Shown here one piece after another: positions 1 to 4,492 of a stretch of DNA of 5,345 bases. Numbering within the stretch: the first letter of the stretch is position 1; each line of letters begins with the position of its first letter. Made by a program: the position numbers and the translations under genes. The stretch is from Deltaproteobacteria bacterium ADurb.Bin026 (GTDB lineage Bacteria; Desulfobacterota; Syntrophorhabdia; Syntrophorhabdales; Syntrophorhabdaceae): NCBI GenBank assembly GCA_002071245.1, contig MWEV01000073.1:1-5345 (forward strand), written 5' to 3'. A model generated the notes under the pieces. The model was not told where the DNA came from, ran no database searches, and saw only the letters and a program-made list of their open reading frames with translations.

Positions 1-177
1 GGCAGATTGGCAGGCGCTGAGATGGCAAGGACAGAGTGGTATCGTGAAGGAAGGGTTCCCCTGCAGACAATTAGGGCGGACATAGATTATGGATTTGCTA
101 TATCTATGACAAAATATGGTGTCATAGGCGTTAAGGTGTGGATTTTCAAAGGCGAAGTTTTTCAGGAGGCGGTGTAA
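1..177 (+). CDS. rpsC: 30S ribosomal protein S3 (uS3), C-terminal 58 residues, 5' end outside window
   Basis: S3 sits on the head of the small subunit near the mRNA entry channel. The frame is open from base 1 and ends at a TAA at 175-177. The visible 58 residues match the conserved C-terminal domain: the block ARTEWYREGRVPLQT, then RADIDYGFA, then YGVIGVKVWIFKGEVF, a hallmark of bacterial S3. The tail after KGEVF is only four residues, so there is no long C-terminal extension. The N-terminal KH domain lies upstream of the window. The stop codon shares one base with the start of rplP, and the L16 ribosome-binding site is inside this gene, so the two are probably translationally coupled. The partial state is due to the window edge. 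Confidence 0.97.
   Translation, partial: GRLAGAEMARTEWYREGRVPLQTIRADIDYGFAISMTKYGVIGVKVWIFKGEVFQEAV
164..169 (+). promoter_or_regulatory. Shine-Dalgarno AGGAGG for rplP
   Basis: A perfect AGGAGG lies 7 bases before the ATG at 177. It decides the start: the same frame is open upstream to a GTG at 138, but that codon has no comparable site and would add 13 residues foreign to L16. Confidence 0.85.
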
Positions 178-593
178 TGCTTTCACCAAAGAGAGTCAAA
201 TATAGAAAGCAGCAAAAGGGCAGAATGAAAGGCGCTGCAAGCAGAGGCAATACTGTAAGCTTCGGTGACTTCGGACTGCAAGCGACAGAGTGCGGAAGGA
301 TAACGGCCAGACAGATTGAGGCTGCAAGGATTGCGTTAACTCGTTATGTAAAGAGAACCGGCAAGGTCTGGATAAGGGTTTTTCCGGACAAGCCTATATC
401 TAAGAAACCTGCAGAGACAAGAATGGGAAAAGGCAAGGGCGGTACCGAGGCCTGGGTGGCGGTTATTAGACCTGGCAAGGTGCTCTATGAAATACAGGGT
501 GTTCCAGAAGATAAGGCAAAGGAGGCCTTGAGAATCGCATCCTTTAAGCTTCCCATTGGGACACGATTTATTGCCAGAAGCGAGGAGTTATGA
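177..593 (+). CDS. rplP: 50S ribosomal protein L16 (uL16)
   Basis: L16 binds 23S rRNA near the peptidyl-transferase centre and the A-site tRNA elbow, and is a late assembly protein. Starting at the ATG at 177 gives 138 residues; E. coli L16 has 136. The N-terminus MLSPKRVKYRKQQKGR is the usual one. TARQIEAAR (about 43-51), VWIRVFPDKP (64-73) and RMGKGKG (82-88) are family hallmarks. Arg82 aligns with E. coli Arg81, the residue hydroxylated there by a dedicated oxygenase; whether that happens here is unknown. The start overlaps the rpsC stop by one base and the TGA stop overlaps the rpmC start (ATGA). Nothing is unusual apart from one extra residue near position 22 relative to E. coli. Confidence 0.98.
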   Translation: MLSPKRVKYRKQQKGRMKGAASRGNTVSFGDFGLQATECGRITARQIEAARIALTRYVKRTGKVWIRVFPDKPISKKPAETRMGKGKGGTEAWVAVIRPGKVLYEIQGVPEDKAKEALRIASFKLPIGTRFIARSEEL

Positions 594-790
594 AAGCTAA
601 TGATTTAAGGGATCTAACCGTAGAAGAACTCTTGAAAAAGAAGAAAGATGCCAAAGAGGAAGTGTTTAACCTGAGGTTTCAGCATTCCACAGGTCAACTT
701 GACAATGTTGCGAGGATGAAGATTGTAAGACGCGATGTTGCACGCATAGAGACGATAATTAGAGAAAAGGAACTCAAAAATAGAGGTTGA
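590..790 (+). CDS. rpmC: 50S ribosomal protein L29 (uL29)
   Basis: L29 is a small helical protein at the polypeptide exit tunnel, next to L23, and forms part of the docking area for nascent-chain factors. The 66 residues fit the family length (about 60-70). MKANDLRDLTVEEL at the N-terminus and the second-helix motif VARMKIVRRDVARI (about 40-53) are typical, as is FNLRFQHSTGQL between the helices. The protein is highly charged and should form the usual two-helix hairpin. The ATG overlaps the rplP TGA stop by four bases. A GAGGAG at 582-587 is only 2 bases from the start, closer than optimal, so reinitiation or coupling from rplP probably contributes. Confidence 0.97.
   Translation: MKANDLRDLTVEELLKKKKDAKEEVFNLRFQHSTGQLDNVARMKIVRRDVARIETIIREKELKNRG
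783..786 (+). promoter_or_regulatory. Shine-Dalgarno GAGG for rpsQ
   Basis: GAGG ends 6 bases before the ATG at 793 and directly abuts an in-frame TTG at 787. The spacing supports 793 as the S17 start and excludes 787. Confidence 0.65.
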
Positions 791-792
791 AC

Positions 793-1077
793 ATGGAATC
801 GAAAGACAAAAACAAGAAAAAGATAATTGGCACGGTGGTAAAGGACAAAATGGAAAAGACAGTTGTTGTAGAGGTGGTGAGGTCTTTCAAACACTCCATT
901 TATCATAAATATGTACAGACGAAAAAGAGGTACAAGGCTCACGATGAGTCTAACAGTTGCAATGTTGGTGACAGAGTTGTTATAGTGGAGTCGAGACCCT
1001 TGAGCAAAGAAAAAAGGTGGTTGGTAAAAGAGATTATAAAGAAAGAAGAGCCTGTGCCAATCAAGGAAGAGGTGTAG
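793..1077 (+). CDS. rpsQ: 30S ribosomal protein S17 (uS17)
   Basis: S17 is a primary binder of the 5' domain of 16S rRNA and nucleates small-subunit assembly. From the ATG at 793 it has 94 residues, about ten more than E. coli S17 (84). The extra length is a Lys/Asp-rich N-terminus and a charged tail ending KKEEPVPIKEEV. The OB-fold core is clear: IIGTVVKDKMEKTVVVEV (11-28), then H(K)YVQTKKRYKAHDE (38-52), then the family signature GDRVVIVESRPLS (59-71). A TTG six bases upstream in frame could add two residues but has no spacing to the ribosome-binding site. It lies 2 bases after rpmC and 4 before rplN. Confidence 0.97.
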   Translation: MESKDKNKKKIIGTVVKDKMEKTVVVEVVRSFKHSIYHKYVQTKKRYKAHDESNSCNVGDRVVIVESRPLSKEKRWLVKEIIKKEEPVPIKEEV

Positions 1078-1081
1078 AAAG

Positions 1082-1450
1082 ATGATTCAGGAAAGGACTA
1101 AGCTCGAGGTAGCAGACAATTCGGGTGCGAAGAAGCTCGGATGTATCAAGGTTCTCGGTGGTTCAAGAAAACGCTATGGAACGGTCGGCGATATTATTGT
1201 AGCATCTGTGAAAGAGGTGATTCCGAATTCAAAGGTAAAAAAGGGCGATGTAGTAAAAGCCGTCATTGTCAGAACAAAAAAGGAAATTAGAAGAATAGAC
1301 GGTTCGTATGTAAAATTTGATGAAAACTCGGCTGTCATAATTAATCAGTATAATGAGCCAGTTGGAACAAGGATTTTTGGTCCTGTTGCAAGGGAATTAA
1401 GGGCGAAAAAATTCATGAAGATTGTTTCTTTGGCGCCTGAAGTGGTGTGA
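1082..1450 (+). CDS. rplN: 50S ribosomal protein L14 (uL14)
   Basis: L14 is a beta-barrel protein at the subunit interface. It contacts 16S rRNA in intersubunit bridges and is the docking surface of the silencing factor RsfS in many bacteria. The 122 residues equal the usual length of 122-123. It begins with the invariant MIQ and carries VADNSGAK (10-17). The full family signature runs from Ala60 to Ile86: AVIV, nine residues, DG at 73-74, Phe79, Asn82 and VI at 85-86. The C-terminal FGPVARELR block (99-107) is also canonical. GAGG at 1069-1072, inside the end of rpsQ, is 9 bases from the ATG. It is the first gene of the spc block in the E. coli scheme. It is followed by the only sizeable gap in the window. 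Confidence 0.98.
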   Translation: MIQERTKLEVADNSGAKKLGCIKVLGGSRKRYGTVGDIIVASVKEVIPNSKVKKGDVVKAVIVRTKKEIRRIDGSYVKFDENSAVIINQYNEPVGTRIFGPVARELRAKKFMKIVSLAPEVV

Positions 1451-1547
1451 AGGAAAAATGCAGCTTTTAGTCGTTAGTCATCGATATTTGATTGAATCTA
1501 ATTTGATGGTTTATTTCTGGGACATGAAAGCTTAATATGAGGTTGAT
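1451..1547 (+). other. 97-base AT-rich gap between rplN and rplX
   Basis: This is the only intergenic stretch over 20 bases here. By hand count 31 of 97 bases are G or C, fewer than in the flanking genes. It holds a two-copy heptad (TTAGTCG TTAGTCA, 1467-1480), an imperfect hairpin at 1476-1511, and a 25-codon open frame at 1458-1535 (ATG to TAA) that starts MQLLVVSHRY and resembles no family I know. That frame has GAAGGA only 3 bases before its ATG. The end of the gap carries the rplX ribosome-binding site, GAGG at 1539-1542. I see no convincing -35/-10 pair and no terminator with a T tract. It may be a leader, a processing site or non-functional filler. Confidence 0.6.
1476..1511 (+). repeat. 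Imperfect hairpin in the rplN-rplX gap
   Basis: Bases 1476-1492 pair with 1496-1511 around a TGA loop. By hand the stem has 15 pairs, three of them G-U, with one T-T mismatch (1489/1499) and one bulged T (1485). It is mostly A-U, so stability is modest. No T-run follows, so it is not a classical terminator. Confidence 0.4.
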
Positions 1548-1871
1548 ATGAATAAAGAGTATCATGTTAAAAAGAACGACCTTGTTATGGTAATCACGGG
1601 CAAGGATAAGGGAAAGACCGGCAAGGTTATGAGGATAAACAAGAAGAAAGACCGCCTTGTTGTTGAAAAGGTAAATATGGTAAAAAGACATGTCAAGCAA
1701 AGCCAGAAGACCAAGGGCGGCATTATGGAGAAAGAGGGCATGATCCATGTTTCCAATGTGATGATTTATTGTGAAAAGTGTTCAAAGCCTGTACGTGTTG
1801 GGACAAGGATATTGGAAGACGGGAAAAAGATAAGATTCTGCAAGAAATGCAACGAGGCAGTAGATAAGTAA
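1548..1871 (+). CDS. rplX: 50S ribosomal protein L24 (uL24), four-cysteine form
   Basis: L24 initiates 50S assembly by binding the 5' end region of 23S rRNA and later lines the exit tunnel. The 107 residues fit the family (about 100-110). The N-terminal KOW domain is clear: KKNDLVMVITGKDKGKTGKV (8-27), followed by VNMVKRHVK (42-50) and GGIMEKEGMIHVSNVM (57-72). The C-terminal part carries Cys75, Cys78, Cys98 and Cys101 as CEKC and CKKC around PVRVGTRILEDGKK. This is a likely zinc ribbon found in many bacterial L24 proteins but absent from E. coli; metal binding is inferred. The ATG at 1548 has GAGG at 5 bases. It ends 14 bases before the rplE start. Confidence 0.97.
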   Translation: MNKEYHVKKNDLVMVITGKDKGKTGKVMRINKKKDRLVVEKVNMVKRHVKQSQKTKGGIMEKEGMIHVSNVMIYCEKCSKPVRVGTRILEDGKKIRFCKKCNEAVDK

Positions 1872-1873
1872 AT

Positions 1874-1879
1874 GGGAGG
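1874..1879 (+). promoter_or_regulatory. Shine-Dalgarno GGGAGG for rplE
   Basis: GGGAGG lies 6 bases before the TTG at 1886 and fixes that codon as the L5 start. An ATG at 1881 is followed at once by CAT TGA in its own frame, and the next in-frame ATG (1901) is 21 bases away, too far to use this site. Confidence 0.8.
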
Positions 1880-1880
1880 C

Positions 1881-1898
1881 ATGCATTGAGAACTGCAT
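1881..1898 (+). promoter_or_regulatory. Hairpin presenting the rplE start codon, candidate S8 translational operator
   Basis: ATGCA (1881-1885) and TGCAT (1894-1898) are perfect 5-base complements around an 8-base loop TTGAGAAC whose first three bases are the rplE start. In E. coli, S8 represses the spc operon by binding the mRNA at the L5 start, so the position is right. The stem is short, and I could not lay out the full S8 recognition core (a G-C and an A-U pair with bulged bases), so the assignment is tentative. Confidence 0.35.
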
Positions 1899-2428
1899 AT
1901 ATGGATTTTTATGAAAAAGAAGTTATACCTGCAATGATGAACAAATTTAAGTATAAAAATGTAATGCAAATCCCAAAGATTGAGAAGATCGTTGTGAATG
2001 TGGGTATTGGTGAGGCGATACAGAACATTAAAGTGCTTGAGACTGCATCTGCTGACATCAAGGCAATAACAGGTCAAAGGCCTGTTATAACAAAGGCAAA
2101 AAAATCGATAGCCTCTTTTAAGCTGAGGGCCGGGATGCCCATTGGGTGCATGGTAACGTTGAGGAGGGAAAGGATGTATGAGTTTTTTCATAAACTTGTG
2201 CATATTGTTCTTCCAAGGGTAAGAGATTTTAAGGGTGTTTCTTCAAAATCTTTTGACGGAAGGGGCAATTATACCCTTGGTTTGAAGGAACAGATAATAT
2301 TTCCAGAAATTGACTACGACAAGATTGACAAGGCGCGTGGTATGAACATTACAATAACAACAACGGCAAAGAGTGATGAAGAGGGTATGGAATTATTAAG
2401 ACTGATGGGTATGCCATTCAGGGGTTGA
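1886..2428 (+). CDS. rplE: 50S ribosomal protein L5 (uL5)
   Basis: L5 binds 5S rRNA with L18 and sits in the central protuberance, contacting P-site tRNA and S13. With the TTG at 1886 as start the protein has 180 residues, matching the normal 178-180; the next in-frame ATG would remove the first five. Recognisable blocks are FYEKEVIPAMMNKFKYKNVM (8-27), PKIEKIVVNVGIGEA (30-44), the family signature region IKAITGQRPVITKAKKS (58-74), FKLRAGMPIGCMVTLR (78-93), LPRVRDFKGVS (109-119) and GNYTLGLKEQIIFPEI (127-142). The C-terminus GMPFRG is standard. In E. coli the start of this gene is the target of S8 feedback control, and a small hairpin covers the start here as well. Confidence 0.97.
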   Translation: MRTAYMDFYEKEVIPAMMNKFKYKNVMQIPKIEKIVVNVGIGEAIQNIKVLETASADIKAITGQRPVITKAKKSIASFKLRAGMPIGCMVTLRRERMYEFFHKLVHIVLPRVRDFKGVSSKSFDGRGNYTLGLKEQIIFPEIDYDKIDKARGMNITITTTAKSDEEGMELLRLMGMPFRG

Positions 2429-2439
2429 TGGAGGAATAG

Positions 2440-2625
2440 ATGGCGAGAAAGGCGATGATTGAGAAGTGCAAGGATGCCCCTAAGTACAAAATAAGGGCAA
2501 GGAATCGTTGCTCTGTTTGTGGGAGACCAAGGGCATTTATTAGAAAATTTGAGTTGTGCAGAATATGTTTCAGGACATTTGCTTTAAAAGGCGAGATTCC
2601 TGGTGTGATTAAATCAAGCTGGTAA
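2440..2625 (+). CDS. rpsN: 30S ribosomal protein S14, zinc-binding type (uS14)
   Basis: S14 binds 16S rRNA in the head of the small subunit near S3 and S10. At 61 residues it is the short form, unlike the roughly 100-residue zinc-free S14 of E. coli. Cys24, Cys27, Cys40 and Cys43 form two CxxC pairs (CSVC and CRIC), the expected zinc ribbon. The sequence between them, GRPRAFIRKFEL, and the C-terminus LKGEIPGVIKSSW are typical of the family. GGAGG at 2430-2434 lies 5 bases before the ATG at 2440, after an 11-base gap from rplE. Genomes with this form sometimes carry a second zinc-free copy elsewhere under zinc control, which this window cannot show. Confidence 0.98.
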   Translation: MARKAMIEKCKDAPKYKIRARNRCSVCGRPRAFIRKFELCRICFRTFALKGEIPGVIKSSW

Positions 2626-2635
2626 GGGGGCTTTT

Positions 2636-3037
2636 ATGCCAACAGTAGATCCAATTTCCGATATGCTAACAAGGATAAGAAATGCGATAATGGCTCGCCA
2701 TGAGTCTGTGGATATTCCTTATTCGAACATAAAGCTAAACATATCAAAATTGCTTAAAGAAGAAGGCTACATTAGGAATCACAAGACCTTCGTAGACGAA
2801 CAGAGAAAAAAATATCTTAAAATTTACATAAGCTACGATGATGATAATGTAAGTGTGATTACTGGGCTTAAACGTATAAGTAAACCTGGAAGGAAGATGT
2901 ATTCAAAAGTAGGGGATCTACCTAAATTAAGTAAACGCATAGGTGTTCTTATACTCTCAACATCACGTGGTCTTATGACTGATAGAACCGCTATTAAAAA
3001 TAAAGTTGGAGGGGAACCCCTCCTTCAGGTCTGGTGA
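2636..3037 (+). CDS. rpsH: 30S ribosomal protein S8 (uS8)
   Basis: S8 binds helix 21 of 16S rRNA and organises the central domain. In E. coli it is also the repressor of spc translation. The 133 residues are close to the usual 130-132. It begins with DPISDMLTRIRNA (5-17), has RISKPGRKMYS (80-90), the family signature GVLILSTSRGLMTDRTA (103-119), whose STS loop contacts rRNA, and ends in GGEPLLQVW, the variant of the standard GGExLxxVW terminus. The ATG at 2636 follows AAGGGGG by 5 bases. The last codons contain a GC-rich inverted repeat at 3008-3023, and the stop lies 8 bases before rplF. Confidence 0.98.
   Translation: MPTVDPISDMLTRIRNAIMARHESVDIPYSNIKLNISKLLKEEGYIRNHKTFVDEQRKKYLKIYISYDDDNVSVITGLKRISKPGRKMYSKVGDLPKLSKRIGVLILSTSRGLMTDRTAIKNKVGGEPLLQVW
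3008..3023 (+). repeat. Perfect GC-rich inverted repeat in the rpsH 3' end
   Basis: GGAGGGG AA CCCCTCC has two perfect 7-base arms. As RNA it can form six pairs closed by a GAAC tetraloop. It encodes the GGEPLL part of S8 and ends 22 bases before the rplF start. No T-run follows and it is inside a gene, so it is not a terminator. Effects on ribosome pausing or on rplF initiation are speculative. Confidence 0.6.
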
Positions 3038-3039
3038 GG
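3036..3039 (+). promoter_or_regulatory. Shine-Dalgarno GAGG for rplF
   Basis: GAGG overlaps the last two bases of the rpsH stop and is 6 bases from the ATG at 3046. It supports 3046 over an in-frame GTG at 3034, which lies upstream of this site and would add four residues not seen in L6. Confidence 0.75.
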
Positions 3040-3045
3040 TGCAGT

Positions 3046-3585
3046 ATGTCAAGGATAGGAAGAAAACCAATTATACTGCCCGAAGGTGTAAAATTAGACT
3101 TAAAGGATAGAATGGTAGTTGTTGAAGGTCCAAAAGGGTCTTTAAAAAGAGACTTTTTAGCTGGCCTGGAGCTTGAAATAAACGGAAACTCTGTTGTAGT
3201 TAAAAGGTTAAATGAAGATTTAAAAACAAAGGGTTTTCACGGATTGATGAGGACCCTTATAAATAACATGGTTGACGGAGTCAGCAAAGGCTTTGAAAAA
3301 AGGCTTGAAATAGTGGGTATAGGATACAGGGCAGAAATGCAGGGTGATAACGTTGTTTTTTATCTTGGTTATTCGCATCCGATTAACTTCACCTTGCCTG
3401 AAGGCATAACTGCACAGGTTGACAAACAGACTCAGGTGACAGTCAAAGGCATCAGTAAAGAACTTGTTGGTGAAGTAGCTGCAAAGATGAGGATGTTGAG
3501 AAAGCCTGATGTTTATAAAAATAAGGGCGTGAAATACGCCAACGAAACCTTGAGAAAGAAGGCTGGAAAGACAGGGAAGAAGTAA
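3046..3585 (+). CDS. rplF: 50S ribosomal protein L6 (uL6)
   Basis: L6 lies at the base of the L7/L12 stalk near the sarcin-ricin loop, where elongation factors bind. From the ATG at 3046 it has 179 residues, normal for the family (176-180). It starts with the universal MSRIGRKPI. It has the two similar domains: VVVEGPKGSL (24-33) in the first and VGIGYRAEMQG (90-100) with LGYSHPI (107-113) in the second. The family signature appears as PDVYKNKGV (154-162), with Asn159 where Gly or Ala is usual, a minor change. The basic tail RKKAGKTGKK is normal. An 18-base gap separates it from rplR. Confidence 0.98.
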   Translation: MSRIGRKPIILPEGVKLDLKDRMVVVEGPKGSLKRDFLAGLELEINGNSVVVKRLNEDLKTKGFHGLMRTLINNMVDGVSKGFEKRLEIVGIGYRAEMQGDNVVFYLGYSHPINFTLPEGITAQVDKQTQVTVKGISKELVGEVAAKMRMLRKPDVYKNKGVKYANETLRKKAGKTGKK

Positions 3586-3590
3586 GGATT

Positions 3591-3606
3591 AAGGGGCTAT
3601 GTAATG
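3591..3606 (+). promoter_or_regulatory. rplR start region with SD and start-stop dicodon
   Basis: AAGGGG at 3591-3596 is 7 bases before the ATG at 3604. Between them lies an ATG at 3599 followed directly by TAA (3602-3604), whose last A is the first base of the real start. This start-stop pair is too close to the SD (2 bases) to be a good initiation site. Confidence 0.55.
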
Positions 3607-3969
3607 AAAAGAAAAGAAAAGGTTGAATCAAGGTTAAAGAGAAAAAAAAGAATAAGAAAAAATATCTCCGGTACAATGAATAAACCGAGACTCTGTGTTT
3701 ATAAAAGTCTAAAGGCTATGTATGCCCAGCTTATTGATGATGAACACGAAAAGGTTATTACAGGCACATCTACTTTAAATAAAGAGATTAAGGCACAATT
3801 GAAAAGTGGCGGCAATATCGAAGGTGCCAAGAAGGTCGGGGAGTATATCGGCAAGAAGGCTATCAGCATCGGTATAACCCATGTGGTATTTGATAGAAAC
3901 GGTTTCAAGTATCATGGAAGGATTAAGGCCCTTGCAGAAAGCGCAAGAGAAGCTGGTTTAAAATTCTAA
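3604..3969 (+). CDS. rplR: 50S ribosomal protein L18 (uL18)
   Basis: L18 binds 5S rRNA and, with L5, anchors it in the central protuberance. The 121 residues fit the usual 117-122. The strongly basic N-terminus (KRKEKVESRLKRKKRIRK) is the 5S-binding extension typical of the family. It is followed by KPRLCVYKSLKAMYAQLIDD (27-46), VGEYIGKKAISIGITHVVFD (78-97) and the hallmark C-terminus YHGRIKALAESAREAGLKF (103-121). Starting at 3604 gives the expected length and has a good ribosome-binding site. Thirteen bases separate its stop from the rpsE start, and those bases carry the rpsE ribosome-binding site. Confidence 0.98.
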   Translation: MKRKEKVESRLKRKKRIRKNISGTMNKPRLCVYKSLKAMYAQLIDDEHEKVITGTSTLNKEIKAQLKSGGNIEGAKKVGEYIGKKAISIGITHVVFDRNGFKYHGRIKALAESAREAGLKF

Positions 3970-3970
3970 G

Positions 3971-3976
3971 AGGAGG
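3971..3976 (+). promoter_or_regulatory. Shine-Dalgarno AGGAGG for rpsE
   Basis: A perfect AGGAGG is 6 bases from the TTG at 3983. No ATG or GTG in the rpsE frame occurs near it; the in-frame CTG at 3980 is only 3 bases away. This makes TTG the best start. Confidence 0.8.
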
Positions 3977-3982
3977 CCCCTG

Positions 3983-4489
3983 TTGATTGAAAAAAAACGG
4001 ATAGAACTTGATGGAATTGAATTGCAGGACAGGTTGGTTTATATAAATCGAGTTGCCAAGGTTGTAAAAGGTGGAAGGAGATTTAGTTTCAGTGCCATCG
4101 TTGTGGTTGGTGATGGGAATGGTCGTGTTGGCTATGGACTTGGCAAGGCTAACGAAGTGCCAGACGCTATTAGAAAGGCAATTGAAAGGGCGAAAAAGGA
4201 CATTGTGGACGTATGTGTTGTAGGCGGCAGTATACCACATGAGATAAAAGGCAAGTACGGCACAAGTGAAGTGTTTATGAAGCCGGCTCGTGAAGGTACC
4301 GGTGTTATTGCCGGCAGGGCTGTTCGTGCTGTTGTTGAAGTTGCTGGGATAACGGACATTCTGACAAAATGTTACGGTTCAAGAAATTATCACAATATTG
4401 TAAAGGCTACGATAAAAGGGCTCTCACAGCTCAAAACACGAGAAATGTCTTTGAAGCAAAGAGGAAAGAGCAAGGTCGAGGAGGTCTAA
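3983..4489 (+). CDS. rpsE: 30S ribosomal protein S5 (uS5)
   Basis: S5 lies at the mRNA entrance of the small subunit, helps unwind mRNA and affects decoding accuracy. The TTG start gives 168 residues; E. coli S5 has 167. The N-terminal double-stranded-RNA-binding-like domain shows LQDRLVYINRVAKVVKGGRR (14-33), including the loop where spectinomycin-resistance mutations map in E. coli, then FSFSAIVVVGDGNGRVGYGLGKANEVP (34-60). The C-terminal domain shows FMKPAREGTGVIAGRAVRAVVEVAGI (98-123) and a KRGKS-like QRGKSKVEE end. In the conserved block YGSRNYHNIVKAT a Tyr (136) replaces the Pro common after Asn. It lies 3 bases before rpmD. Confidence 0.98.
   Translation: MIEKKRIELDGIELQDRLVYINRVAKVVKGGRRFSFSAIVVVGDGNGRVGYGLGKANEVPDAIRKAIERAKKDIVDVCVVGGSIPHEIKGKYGTSEVFMKPAREGTGVIAGRAVRAVVEVAGITDILTKCYGSRNYHNIVKATIKGLSQLKTREMSLKQRGKSKVEEV
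4478..4484 (+). promoter_or_regulatory. Shine-Dalgarno GAGGAGG for rpmD
   Basis: GAGGAGG in the last codons of rpsE is 8 bases before the GTG at 4493. It supports GTG as the L30 start; no ATG in frame lies nearby. Confidence 0.8.
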
Positions 4490-4492
4490 GAG

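Noticed and set aside
138..176. Upstream GTG extension of rplP (13 extra residues)
   Set aside because: It lies inside rpsC, the residues are not L16-like, and the ATG at 177 has a perfect AGGAGG and the standard MLSPKR start.
787..792. TTG start for rpsQ two codons upstream
   Set aside because: It abuts the GAGG ribosome-binding site with no spacing; the ATG at 793 has 6-base spacing.
1488..1538. Promoter inside the rplN-rplX gap (TTGATT at 1488 or TTGATG at 1503 with TAATAT at 1533)
   Set aside because: Spacings are wrong (24 bases or more to TAATAT) or the -10 match is poor at 17 bases; AT-rich DNA gives such matches by chance.
1467..2203. Open frames on the minus strand opposite rplX and rplE, some rich in hydrophobic residues
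   Set aside because: They are complements of lysine-rich coding sequence, which yields Phe/Leu/Ser-rich spurious translations; no recognisable family and no independent ribosome-binding site.
3008..3023. Rho-independent terminator
   Set aside because: No T-run follows, it is inside rpsH, and the operon continues with a closely spaced rplF.
3034..3045. GTG start for rplF four codons upstream
   Set aside because: It lies before the GAGG site and adds residues MRCS not seen in L6; the ATG at 3046 gives the universal MSRIGRKP start.
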